Positions 33,136 through 40,165 of a stretch of DNA of 46,417 nt are shown here, in pieces. The position numbers were made by a program, and so were the translations under genes. The stretch is from a virus. The notes under the pieces were generated by a model. That model did no database searches, was not told the origin of the DNA, and was given only the letters and a program-made list of their open reading frames with translations. The stretch lies in the IMG/VR virus record IMGVR_UViG_3300036760_000304, positions 1-46,417 of that record; one strand, given 5' to 3'. Within the stretch, counting starts at the first letter, position 1. Each line of letters begins with the position of its first letter.

Positions 33136-33407
33136 ACCTCGACACCGCCCCGAACCTCCTCGACGTGCCGCGCTGGACCCCCGAGGACAAGATCCACCCC
33201 GGCGGTCGCCAGTACGTCTCGACGCGGTTCTCGCTTCAGGAGGAGGAGGTCCTGGCGGTCGAGGCGCACGCGGCGTTCCTCGACGCGTGCCCGAACCTCG
33301 TCATCCGCATGGCGGTCCAGGACTACCTGCGGAAGAACCGCAACGTGTTCCCCGAGATCGACCGCGCGCTCGCCAAGAAGGAGTGCTACCCGGAGGTGAC
33401 CGAGTGA
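33132..33407 (+). CDS. hypothetical protein, 91 aa
   Basis: ATG 33132 overlaps the recT stop. Soluble, helical in the second half (LQEEEVLAVEAHAAFLDACP, then MAVQDYLRKNRN). No family recognised. Coupled on both sides in the recombination operon. Confidence 0.65.
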   Translation: MNLDTAPNLLDVPRWTPEDKIHPGGRQYVSTRFSLQEEEVLAVEAHAAFLDACPNLVIRMAVQDYLRKNRNVFPEIDRALAKKECYPEVTE

Positions 33408-33565
33408 TGCGAATCGGGCGCAGTGACTGCCGCCCGGTGGGGCAGAGGTGGGGCGGCCGAGCGCCCTACCTCTTGACCCTCCTCTCGACGCTGGGGCTCG
33501 CGTGCCTCATCGCCGCCGTGTTCGTGCTCTTTGCCGTGCTCTCGCTCGCGGGAGGGAAGCCGTGA
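33407..33565 (+). CDS. small single-pass membrane protein, 52 aa
   Basis: ATG 33407 shares its A with the previous TGA. Basic N-terminus (Arg-rich, about 18 residues) followed by one hydrophobic helix (YLLTLLSTLGLACLIAAVFV and on) and a short GGKP end. Probably inner-membrane with the N-terminus inside. Function unknown. Confidence 0.6.
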   Translation: MRIGRSDCRPVGQRWGGRAPYLLTLLSTLGLACLIAAVFVLFAVLSLAGGKP

Positions 33566-34095
33566 CTGCGACCTTTCCGATTCCATTCGAGATCGGCACC
33601 GAGTTGTGGGTGGTGTCGCCTGTGCCGCGCAAGGAGTGGAAGCCGTGCCCGGAGTGCGCCGGGACGCTAACGAACAGGCTGACAACGGCAAGCGGGGAGT
33701 GGACGCTTGACTGTAGCTGCTGCGGGCTGGGGTACGAAGGCCCGCAAGGGCGGGTGAGCTTCTGGTCGTGGGAGGTGCGCCCGGAGGTTTTCGTCTGCCG
33801 GCAAGTGCGCGTGCATGGCGACAGGGTGAGTTACGGAAACAGCACCCAAAACTTCACCGACGCAGCGGAGCTGTATGTCGCGCGGGAAGAATGCGAAAAG
33901 GCCTGCGTTCGCAAGCGCGAGGCGCTTGAAAAGGAGCAAGAACGCCAGGCGATGGCATGCCTGGAATCGATGCGGCGCAATCTGTCGTGGAGCGTCAACT
34001 ATTGGATCGGCCAACGCAAGAAGCTCCGCGAGGACCTGGAGCGCGTCGAGCGGCGACTGAATGCGATCAGGGCAACCGCCGGAGGCAAGCCGTGA
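33562..34095 (+). CDS. zinc-ribbon plus coiled-coil protein, 177 aa
   Basis: GTG 33562 with GGAGGG upstream, overlapping the previous stop. Residues about 27-54 hold CPECAG and CSCCG knuckles; the C-terminal half is a long charged helix (REECEKACVRKREALEKEQE). No family recognised. Confidence 0.65.
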   Translation: MTATFPIPFEIGTELWVVSPVPRKEWKPCPECAGTLTNRLTTASGEWTLDCSCCGLGYEGPQGRVSFWSWEVRPEVFVCRQVRVHGDRVSYGNSTQNFTDAAELYVAREECEKACVRKREALEKEQERQAMACLESMRRNLSWSVNYWIGQRKKLREDLERVERRLNAIRATAGGKP

Positions 34096-34149
34096 TCCTG
34101 TACCATGCCGGACTCCCGCAGCCGAGCCAAGTAGCACCTAGGAGTCTCA

Positions 34150-34857
34150 GTGGACGGGTTCTGTCTGTTGTGCGGGGCGAGGGAGCGTGCGACATCGGCC
34201 GCGGCCTGTTCTGGCTGCGGCTACTCAGGATCGTGGTGTTTGGACCGCGAGCAGGTCGTAATCCACGTCAATGTTCAGGAGCTGCGAGTCCTGGCGGTGT
34301 GGGCGCGGCGCTGGTGCGAGCAGGCGAAAATCTCCACGAGGCTTGTCTACTCCATCACGCGCCGCATCCACCGACAGCGGGACATCTCGCCGCCCTTGAC
34401 CTTCGCTGGCGAGGACGACCGGCTCAGGGACGACGCTGCCTGTCTCGATCTCATGCGGATGGGGTTCGAGTATGAGGCTCACCCTTCGCAGACAGCCGCC
34501 GATCGGGCAGGCGACGCCGGGCAGGCTGTACGTCGGCCTGGAATCCACGGCCGGCGAGATGTTCGAGTGCTTCACTCTCGAGGATCTCGTCAGGCCGATG
34601 AAGGTCCCGGGCATGACGGCGATGCCGGCGGGGACCTACGAGGTCATCGTGGACTGGAGCGAGAGGTTCGGGCGGATGATGCCGCGACTGCTCGAGGTGG
34701 AGAACTTTACGGGCGTGCGGATCCATCCGGGGAACGACGCCCACGATACCGAGGGCTGCATCCTCGTCGGAGCCTTGTGGGCGGGCGACTCCCTGCGGTC
34801 AAGTCGAAGCGCGTTCGCGAGACTCTTCCCGAAGATCAGAGCCGCGACGCGGGTTGA
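34150..34857 (+). CDS. zinc-finger protein whose frame runs on through the next gene
   Basis: GTG 34150 with TAGGAG upstream. The first ~108 residues look genuine: CLLCGARERATSAAACSGCG near the start, then a helical domain to RMGFEYEAH. From about 34475 the sequence turns Gly/Arg/Asp-rich and is antisense-free shadow of the better gene at 34472-34888. The overlap of 386 bases is far beyond the usual four. Either a stop was lost or a base error shifted the end, because an in-place TGA exists at 34473-34475 in a neighbouring frame. Confidence 0.45.
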   Translation: MDGFCLLCGARERATSAAACSGCGYSGSWCLDREQVVIHVNVQELRVLAVWARRWCEQAKISTRLVYSITRRIHRQRDISPPLTFAGEDDRLRDDAACLDLMRMGFEYEAHPSQTAADRAGDAGQAVRRPGIHGRRDVRVLHSRGSRQADEGPGHDGDAGGDLRGHRGLEREVRADDAATARGGELYGRADPSGERRPRYRGLHPRRSLVGGRLPAVKSKRVRETLPEDQSRDAG

Positions 34858-34888
34858 GAAGTGCTGGATCGAGGTGCTGGATGGCTGA
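34472..34888 (+). CDS. DUF5675-like protein, candidate cell-wall enzyme
   Basis: 138 aa from ATG 34472. Features: LYVGLESTAGEMFECFTLED, PAGTYEVIVDWSERF and the C-terminal GVRIHPGNDAHDTEGCILVG, with His and Cys in an arrangement that resembles L,D-transpeptidase-type active sites (His ... Gly-Cys-Ile). I match it to the DUF5675 type by memory of this motif. No other muralytic enzyme is visible in the window, so this could serve as endolysin, an inference. It shares bases with the longer frame from 34150. Confidence 0.7.
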   Translation: MRLTLRRQPPIGQATPGRLYVGLESTAGEMFECFTLEDLVRPMKVPGMTAMPAGTYEVIVDWSERFGRMMPRLLEVENFTGVRIHPGNDAHDTEGCILVGALWAGDSLRSSRSAFARLFPKIRAATRVEKCWIEVLDG

Positions 34889-35171
34889 CTTGGATGATGA
34901 GCTGAAGTACGACATTCGCAACAGCTTGCGAGAAATCGTACACGGCGTTGGGCGGATCGTGGACCTGCTGGAGAAGGCCTTCTTGCGCGCCGAGCAGAAT
35001 CCGCACGAGATCAGTGACGCCGCCCAGGGCAAAGCGGATGCCTTCTCTTTGGGCTATAGAGCCGCTCTATCGCAGATCATGGCGGAGATCTCGACCGGCC
35101 CTAGGCCGGGCGGGCCGCAGAGTTTCTATGATCTGGGTGAGCTGATAAAGAAAAAGGCGTTGATGGAGTGA
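34881..35171 (+). CDS. hypothetical helical protein, 96 aa
   Basis: ATG 34881 overlaps the previous stop by eight bases. Mainly helical (LDDELKYDIRNSLREIVHG, then VDLLEKAFLRAEQ). No family recognised. Stop overlaps the next start. Confidence 0.62.
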   Translation: MADLDDELKYDIRNSLREIVHGVGRIVDLLEKAFLRAEQNPHEISDAAQGKADAFSLGYRAALSQIMAEISTGPRPGGPQSFYDLGELIKKKALME

Positions 35172-35500
35172 TGGCCACGAAGGACGCGATGGATAGGGCG
35201 AAGGAGTTTGTAGACGTATTTGGCGCCCCCATTCCGATGCTGAGCGTGGCGGCTGCCGCGAAGGCCATCGACGCGGCGGTGGCGGAGGCGCTAGAGGGCT
35301 CGACCATCCCGCGTCTCGCTGAGACCTGCGACGCCTGCGAAAAGAAGGGGGCGAATCTGGCGCGCCTAGAACTCTTGGCGCTGGTGCAGGAGGTCGAGGT
35401 GGAGCTCGATGCTGACGGTGACACGGCCTACGCGAACTTCGCTCGTGGCCTGTTCTCGGCCATGCGGCTCCGCTGCGAGGACGCGGGGTGCAAGCCATGA
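35171..35500 (+). CDS. hypothetical protein, 109 aa, with IDAAVAEAL motif
   Basis: ATG 35171 (or the GTG three bases earlier). N-terminal region has AKAIDAAVAEALEGS, shared with the gene at 39800 (AEAIDAAVAEALREA), so they are probably paralogous in part. A CDAC pair and a later Cys pair may bind metal. Function unknown. Confidence 0.62.
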   Translation: MATKDAMDRAKEFVDVFGAPIPMLSVAAAAKAIDAAVAEALEGSTIPRLAETCDACEKKGANLARLELLALVQEVEVELDADGDTAYANFARGLFSAMRLRCEDAGCKP

Positions 35501-35568
35501 AGAACGACGACTCCCGCAGGCGGTGGTGCTGTGATGGTCGGGCCACCGTTCGAGCCGGTCCAGATTGA
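35497..35568 (+). CDS. possible tiny protein, 23 aa
   Basis: ATG 35497 overlaps the stop of the previous gene and gives a short basic peptide with a CC pair. It overlaps the next start at 35534, so it may mainly serve to carry ribosomes to it. Weak evidence. Confidence 0.25.
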   Translation: MKNDDSRRRWCCDGRATVRAGPD

Positions 35569-35809
35569 TGCGAGCTGGGGCGTGGATCTCCCGATCGACG
35601 ATCCCGTGCTGGCGTTTTACATCTACTGCCAACAGCGGCGCGCCGGGCTGGAGATGCAGTTGGAGATGGAGCGGCAGATCCTCAACATCCCGGCGCCCGA
35701 ACGAAGCGCGCCACCCAGGCTCGGCCTGATGCGCCGCCTGCTCAACGAGCTGAAGGCATGGCGGCGAGAGAGATGGCCCGAGGACGAGGACGAGGAGTGG
35801 GACCTGTGA
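35534..35809 (+). CDS. hypothetical protein, 91 aa
   Basis: ATG 35534 (GTG at 35531 in frame). Acidic C-terminus (EDEDEEWDL) and a helix with LEMQLEMERQIL. The C-terminal acidic run also supplies GAGGAG for the next gene. No family recognised. Confidence 0.6.
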   Translation: MVGPPFEPVQIDASWGVDLPIDDPVLAFYIYCQQRRAGLEMQLEMERQILNIPAPERSAPPRLGLMRRLLNELKAWRRERWPEDEDEEWDL

Positions 35810-36129
35810 AGAACAACCCCGCCCGCATCCGTCCCGGCGACGTCGCCGTGAGCCCTGAGATCCGCGAGCGGCTGCATCGGCTGGCCGAGATGATGGGCGA
35901 GCCGGACCTCCTCGGCGGCATGCCCGACTGGTACTGGGACCGCGGGCAGCTCGGGATGATCCTCGACGGCATGGGCGCCCGAGCGGGTCGGTGCCGGGAC
36001 GAGGAGTGCAGGGCGCCGATCTCGTGGCTCCGCATGAAGTCGGGCAAGTGGTCGCCGTTCTCGGCCGACCTCGACCCGCACTGGACGACCTGCCCCGGGG
36101 CGAAGGATTTCAGGAAGGCAAGGACGTGA
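35806..36129 (+). CDS. zinc-binding protein with C-x4-C ... H-x4-C site, 107 aa
   Basis: GTG 35806 with GAGGAG at 35792-35797. A cluster of CRDEEC followed by SGKWSPFSADLD and HWTTCP gives a zinc site seen in small phage proteins; the Gly-Lys between the two pairs is usual there. Function unknown. Confidence 0.65.
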   Translation: MKNNPARIRPGDVAVSPEIRERLHRLAEMMGEPDLLGGMPDWYWDRGQLGMILDGMGARAGRCRDEECRAPISWLRMKSGKWSPFSADLDPHWTTCPGAKDFRKART

Positions 36130-36308
36130 GCTTAATCGAGAGGCGGGGGCCGGTGACCGTGGAATCCCAAGAGTGCGCGATGGCACCCTCCTCCGGGCGT
36201 CGAGACACGCCCGGGATCGCTGCCCGAATGTCCGCTACGAGACGGTTCCACCCTACGCGGCATTCGGTCCCTCGCCTCTCGTACTTTGAGGCGCACTTAA
36301 GCTCGTAG
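36126..36308 (+). CDS. possible small basic protein, 60 aa
   Basis: GTG 36126 overlaps the previous stop. Basic, Ser/Arg-rich sequence without recognisable fold, crossing a strong hairpin. It may be real, but this 197-base stretch ahead of the replication gene could instead be regulatory. Confidence 0.35.
   Translation: MSLIERRGPVTVESQECAMAPSSGRRDTPGIAARMSATRRFHPTRHSVPRLSYFEAHLSS
36193..36214 (+). promoter_or_regulatory. strong hairpin upstream of replication gene
   Basis: CCGGGCGT at 36193-36200 pairs perfectly with ACGCCCGG at 36207-36214 around CGAGAC. There is no T-run. It lies 113 bases before the replication gene and may shape its mRNA or act as a protein site. Confidence 0.4.
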
Positions 36309-36326
36309 CTGGAGAGGGGCGGTGGA

Positions 36327-37616
36327 GTGGTGGGGAAGGCTGCGGGTGGCGACTACTTCCTCTCCCGCTGGATGGGGACCCTCGGAACCGAGGCCACGTG
36401 CCTCGTGCTGGCGCTACGTCAGCTTGCAGACGAGCAGGGGATCATCCATGCCTCGCAGGCCGAGATCGCGGCGCTGACCGGTCTCTCTGAGCGAACGGTG
36501 CGGCGCTGGCTCGGCACCGCTGGCGTTGCGCGTTTCAGTGTCGAGGACGCGAGACGCCACGAGCTGCTGCATCGCCACTTCATCGCCGCCAAGTCGAGGC
36601 GCTACGCACCGCAGGCGCGCGGCGGCGCAAGTCGCATCGCGGACGAGATCCGCGTCGCACTCGACAACCCGACGCACCCCGGAGACATCCATACCGGCGA
36701 GATTCGCCGCAATGGAAACCGCGAGTGCAGTCAACTGGTTACGCAAGATGAGGCCGATGATGAGGCGGTCGTAACTGCGAGAAACGCCATTTCAGCCCTC
36801 TATACCGGCGAGGCTCGCCGCAATGGGGCCGAGAGAATCCCGGACGGCGCTGCCACCGAGTTCTATACCGGCGAGATTCGCCGCAATGGACCGCCCGTTA
36901 AGAGTCAACGAGTTGCGCAGATCGTGGCGCTGGAGCAACCGGAAGAACAGCCGTCAGAGGTCCATACCGGCGAAGCTCTCCGCAATGGCCATACCGGCGA
37001 GCCTCGCCGCGCTCAGAGTCCGGATCCGGATCTTCTCCGTTCCGTCTCCGAATCCGACTCCGGAAGGCATTTCAAAACACCGTTGTCCGGATCCGATCCG
37101 AAGAGCAGGCCCCATGCCGGAACCGGATCAACGTTTTTGAAAAGAGCTGGAACGGGCACGGACCTGATCTACGACCCGCGCCCGAAGCCCCCGACGCCAG
37201 TCGCTGATTCTGCCTCGAAGCAGGGGATGCTCTGGCGCGATCCGCGAGTCACCCGCCTCTCACAGAGGCAGATCGACGCCGCCAAGCTCTACGCCGACGA
37301 GATCGGCTGCTGGCTCGACGAGAAGAGCGGCAAGGAGCCCGCGGGGCTGCACTCGTACCGCAGGCTGCATCTCGCCGCGATCTTCTTCCTGGGAGCCAAG
37401 TACACGCGGGAGGCGCAGATGGCCGTGGACGATGACCTCGCCAACGCAAGGGCGGGCCGGCGGGCACCGATCGGCAACCCGTCGAGGTACTTCTGGGGCG
37501 TCTGCCGAGGGAAGGCCAAGGAGTACGGGATTGATCTCAAGGCGGACGACGGGCAGGCCGGTGTACGGGGTGGCCGGCGCCCGTCGGACCGCGCGGCGCT
37601 CGAGGGGGCGGGATGA
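36327..37616 (+). CDS. O-like replication initiator with internal origin repeats
   Basis: 429 aa from GTG 36327 (GTGGTG). Residues about 10-75 form an N-terminal winged-helix (TCLVLALRQLADEQG, ASQAEIAALTGLSERTVRRW) as in lambda-O-type and DnaD-like initiators. The middle, about 120-240, is linker-like and holds five copies of [HY]TGE-x-RRNG, encoded by 25-base DNA repeats. The C-terminal part (about 300-420) is a helical domain (LSQRQIDAAKLYADEIGCW, LHLAAIFFLGAKYT) that could contact a helicase. No helicase or loader gene was recognised. Binding the repeats would start replication, inferred from the lambda plan. Confidence 0.72.
   Translation: MVGKAAGGDYFLSRWMGTLGTEATCLVLALRQLADEQGIIHASQAEIAALTGLSERTVRRWLGTAGVARFSVEDARRHELLHRHFIAAKSRRYAPQARGGASRIADEIRVALDNPTHPGDIHTGEIRRNGNRECSQLVTQDEADDEAVVTARNAISALYTGEARRNGAERIPDGAATEFYTGEIRRNGPPVKSQRVAQIVALEQPEEQPSEVHTGEALRNGHTGEPRRAQSPDPDLLRSVSESDSGRHFKTPLSGSDPKSRPHAGTGSTFLKRAGTGTDLIYDPRPKPPTPVADSASKQGMLWRDPRVTRLSQRQIDAAKLYADEIGCWLDEKSGKEPAGLHSYRRLHLAAIFFLGAKYTREAQMAVDDDLANARAGRRAPIGNPSRYFWGVCRGKAKEYGIDLKADDGQAGVRGGRRPSDRAALEGAG
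36691..37015 (+). repeat. five iterons of 25 bases, putative replication origin
   Basis: Copies of ATACCGGCGAGATTCGCCGC plus AATGG start at 36691, 36802, 36865, 36964 and 36991. The first and third are identical; the second differs in the centre, the fourth in the right half, the fifth at its end. Each has a short internal dyad, GGCGA and TCGCC. Spacings are 111, 63, 99 and 27 bases. The repeats lie in the coding sequence of the replication protein, as lambda's O gene does. A relatively A/T-rich run (acgtttttgaaaag, about 37130-37145) follows. Confidence 0.7.
37018..37150 (+). other. stretch after the iterons: TCCGGATCCG repeats and A/T-rich run
   Basis: TCCGGATCCG-type elements recur near 37018 and 37085 with related TCCG words between, followed by the A/T-rich run near 37130-37145. 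In lambda-like origins such a run next to iterons is the melting site. Assignment is by analogy. Confidence 0.35.
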
Positions 37617-37798
37617 AGGAATGCTCCAACTGCGAGGGTTCCGGACTCGTGCAGGGCGATGAGTCTGGGATGGAAGTTCCAGCCCAGCATCTCGACCGGA
37701 GGCGCTACCCCGGGGCGGACACGCCATCGACAGATCCCTACGACTGCCCGGTCTGCCACGGTGTAGGAATGCGCGAGTTCGACAGGAGCGCCCCATGA
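37613..37798 (+). CDS. small DnaJ-type zinc-knuckle protein, 61 aa
   Basis: ATG 37613 overlaps the end of the replication gene. Two CxxCxGxG knuckles, CSNCEGSG and CPVCHGVG, as in one zinc centre of DnaJ. No J domain. Function unknown, perhaps linked to replication by position. Confidence 0.7.
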   Translation: MKECSNCEGSGLVQGDESGMEVPAQHLDRRRYPGADTPSTDPYDCPVCHGVGMREFDRSAP

Positions 37799-37881
37799 CC
37801 GAAGACACCAGCCGAACCACCGCCACCCGCTGGCGTGACTTCCGAGCCGACCCGCCACCAGAGCTGCGTACCGAAAGGTGA
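37795..37881 (+). CDS. possible 28-aa protein
   Basis: ATG 37795 overlaps the previous stop and the frame ends at 37881, five bases before the next start. Polar, Thr/Arg/Pro-rich. Supported only by coupling on the left and right. Confidence 0.35.
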   Translation: MTEDTSRTTATRWRDFRADPPPELRTER

Positions 37882-37885
37882 AGCG

Positions 37886-38311
37886 ATGAAGCCACGGCTG
37901 CTCGAGAAGCGCGATCGAGCGCAGGCTGAGGCCGTCTTTAAGGTCCTTGCCGCTGACGACTTCATGCTGTTGTCGAGTCGCAACAATGGCGAGTTCGAGC
38001 GAGTGGTCTGCGTGACTCATGCCACGGGGCCGTTGGAGAATCTTCTGAAGAAGTACCGGGCCTCGATGGCTCTTGCGCTTGCGAGGATGAGGAAGGTGCC
38101 AGCACCTGAATGCACCGACCGATATTGGGCGAGCGCCCACCTGGACGACGCCATCGCATTCGCCCTCGTTGTCTATACCGTTGGGCCGGACGGTGGCCTC
38201 TGTCGCAGGACCTATTCCCTGTGTGAGGGCGAAGCGCAGCAGCGTGACTTTGCCAGGGCGTTGCGCGACGAGGCCGACCGACTGGAACGTGGAGCAGGGA
38301 GATCTGAATGA
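37886..38311 (+). CDS. hypothetical protein, 141 aa
   Basis: ATG 37886 with AAGGTGAAG upstream. N-terminal basic helix, then strands and a helix (FERVVCVTHATGPLENLL, DDAIAFALVVYTVG) and a charged end. No family recognised. Stop overlaps the small terminase start. Confidence 0.62.
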   Translation: MKPRLLEKRDRAQAEAVFKVLAADDFMLLSSRNNGEFERVVCVTHATGPLENLLKKYRASMALALARMRKVPAPECTDRYWASAHLDDAIAFALVVYTVGPDGGLCRRTYSLCEGEAQQRDFARALRDEADRLERGAGRSE

Positions 38312-38928
38312 CGCCCAAGCGCCCCAAGAAGCCCGCCCTGACGCCACTGGGAGCCGCGATCATGCGGTCGAATATCAAGGTGGCCGCGAAGATGCGCCGG
38401 GAAGCGGAGGAGTCGAAGCCCGCCAAGCCCCGGAGCGTTCCGGCCGGTTCTGGAGATTCCGCCCTGGACGGCCTGCGCACCGCCCTCGTCGCTACCGGCG
38501 ACCTGCCGACCCGCCAGCGCCTCGTCCTCGCGGCGTGGGCCTCGGCACCGCCCGGCGAGAAGGTAGCCGAGTTCGCGCGTCGGGCCGGCATCGCGGAGTC
38601 GACCTGGTACGCCTGGCGAACCGACCCCGACTTCAGCGCCGAGCTCGAAAAGATCATCCGCCACCGCTGCCGCCTCAACCTGGAGTTCTTCGCCGAGCGG
38701 ATTGCCGAGGTGGACGCCGCGGTCTATCGGGGCGCCTTGGATCCCGAGAACACTGCGGCGGCCACTCTCGTCTACAAGCGCCTCGGCATCCTCCGCGAGC
38801 AGGTGGATCTCACGACGGAGAGGAAGGCGGAGGTGGAGCCGACGATCGAGGAACTCGAAGCACGCTTGGCGCAGCTCGCGAACGTGCTCGAAGCGGGCAC
38901 CAAGACCGAGGAGGAAAAGGGTCAATGA
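38308..38928 (+). CDS. terminase small subunit
   Basis: 206 aa from ATG 38308. Basic N-terminal 50 residues, then a homeodomain-like HTH (VAEFARRAGIAESTWYAWRT with DPDFSAELEKI) of the type found in small terminases, then an oligomerisation helix pair (LEARLAQLANVLEAG). It would recognise the packaging site and load the large subunit. Unusually, the large subunit gene is 3.7 kb downstream, with about a dozen small genes between. Confidence 0.75.
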   Translation: MTPKRPKKPALTPLGAAIMRSNIKVAAKMRREAEESKPAKPRSVPAGSGDSALDGLRTALVATGDLPTRQRLVLAAWASAPPGEKVAEFARRAGIAESTWYAWRTDPDFSAELEKIIRHRCRLNLEFFAERIAEVDAAVYRGALDPENTAAATLVYKRLGILREQVDLTTERKAEVEPTIEELEARLAQLANVLEAGTKTEEEKGQ

Positions 38929-39800
38929 CCGAAACGAAGTTCTACAAGGTCCTGGTCGACGGCAAGAGCGCACACGGCGGCACGATGGAATGGCCGCTGC
39001 CGAACGGCAAGCCGGGTGCGTGGGTCGAGGTCGATGGCCCGCTCGCGATGTGCGAGCGTGGGATTCACCTCACCTCGTCGCCATTCTCCTGGTACAAGCG
39101 CGGCTGCGCGATCTACGAAACCGAGCACGAGGGCCAGCACGGCGAAGTGAACGAGAACAAGATCTGCGTGCGTCGCGCGCGGCTCATGCGGCAAGTCGAG
39201 TTCCCAAAGCCGTGGCAGCGAGTCGAGACATTCCTCGACACGATCCCAGGCATCCAGTGGTTAAAGCCGGACGGTGAGCCGGAGGAAGCGTGGAGTCTGC
39301 ATCTTGCGCCAGCTTTGGCTGCGGCTTGGGATGCGGCTCGGGCTGCGGCTTGGGATGCGGCTCGGGCTGCGGCTCGGGCTGCGGCTTGGGATGCGGCTTG
39401 GGCTGCGGCTTGGGATGTGGCTCGGGCTGCGGCTTGGGATGCGGCTCGGGCTGCGGCTGGGGCTGCGGCTCGGGATGTGGCTCGGGCTGCGGCTTGGGAT
39501 GCGGCTTGGGATGCGGCTTGGGGTGCGGCTCGGGCTGCGGCTCGGGCTGCGGCTGGGGATGCGGCTCGGGGTGCGGCTCGGGCTGCGGCTGGGGATGCGG
39601 CTCGGGCTGCGGCTGGGGATGCGGCTCGGGCTGCGGCTGGGGATGCGGAACTCATGGCCATCGTTGAGCTCTGCCGCGACACCGACCTCGATCCGAAGCA
39701 CATCGCACACGCCGAGGCGCGGTGGCGGGTGTGGACCAAAGGCTATGGGCTCTACTGCGACGCGAACGGGAAGCTGTTCGTCTGTGGGGTGCAGACGTGA
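38925..39800 (+). CDS. protein with N-terminal conserved domain and long Ala-Trp-Asp/Arg repeat
   Basis: 291 aa from ATG 38925. N-terminal 110 residues form a domain (FYKVLVDGKSAHGGTMEWPL, LAMCERGIHLTS) known to me from other phages ahead of alanine-rich repeats (DUF7666-like, from memory). Residues 132-242 are a run of four-residue units such as AAAW, DAAR, DAAW. The last ~45 residues (VELCRDTDLDPKHIAHAEAR) are ordinary. The repeat could form a long helix with a Trp/Asp/Arg stripe. Function unknown. Confidence 0.75.
   Translation: MTETKFYKVLVDGKSAHGGTMEWPLPNGKPGAWVEVDGPLAMCERGIHLTSSPFSWYKRGCAIYETEHEGQHGEVNENKICVRRARLMRQVEFPKPWQRVETFLDTIPGIQWLKPDGEPEEAWSLHLAPALAAAWDAARAAAWDAARAAARAAAWDAAWAAAWDVARAAAWDAARAAAGAAARDVARAAAWDAAWDAAWGAARAAARAAAGDAARGAARAAAGDAARAAAGDAARAAAGDAELMAIVELCRDTDLDPKHIAHAEARWRVWTKGYGLYCDANGKLFVCGVQT
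39318..39650 (+). repeat. short-period coding repeat (GCGGCT TGGGAT type)
   Basis: About 330 bases of interlaced GCGGCTTGGGATGCGGCTCG-like units, period 12 with variants, all in frame. The codons alternate between GCG GCT, TGG/CGG/GGG and GAT/GCT. Unit number probably varies by slippage. Confidence 0.9.
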
Positions 39801-40165
39801 TGCCGAGCGAGAAGGCGGTGGAGAGGGCGCAAGCACTCTGGGATTCGTGGTGGGGACCGAATGTCCAGGAGATCAAAGAAGGCGCCGCGCAGATCGCCGA
39901 AGCCATCGACGCCGCGGTGGCGGAGGCACTGCGTGAGGCTCCGGCATTGACTGACTACCAACGACTTGCCCGCGAGCAGCCTGGCCTACTCTTGCAAGAG
40001 ACCGAGAAGCTAGCGCATGAAATGGGCGCCGCCGAGGAGCGCATGGCGATCCTTGCCTGGATTGGGCAGCACTCGTTTTCCGCAGGACATGGCGATCCAC
40101 CCACCGCCACCGCCGCAACGATGCGAGCCTGGATCGAATCCCGCGGGTCAGTGGAGGAGGGGTGA
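39800..40165 (+). CDS. hypothetical protein, 121 aa, with IDAAVAEAL motif
   Basis: ATG 39800 shares its A with the previous TGA. Contains IAEAIDAAVAEALREA near residue 36, the same motif as the protein at 35171, so they share a segment. Otherwise helical (LLQETEKLAHEMGAAEERMA). Function unknown. Confidence 0.62.
   Translation: MPSEKAVERAQALWDSWWGPNVQEIKEGAAQIAEAIDAAVAEALREAPALTDYQRLAREQPGLLLQETEKLAHEMGAAEERMAILAWIGQHSFSAGHGDPPTATAATMRAWIESRGSVEEG

Noticed and set aside
36193-36214. Rho-independent terminator
   Set aside because: The stem is good but there is no T-run after it.
36691-37015. CRISPR array
   Set aside because: The five repeats have unequal spacing and are all in one coding frame; there are no uniform spacers.
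39261-39836. Ser/Arg/Pro-rich frame on the - strand
   Set aside because: It is the reverse reading of the Ala/Trp repeat and exists only because the repeat has no stops on either strand.
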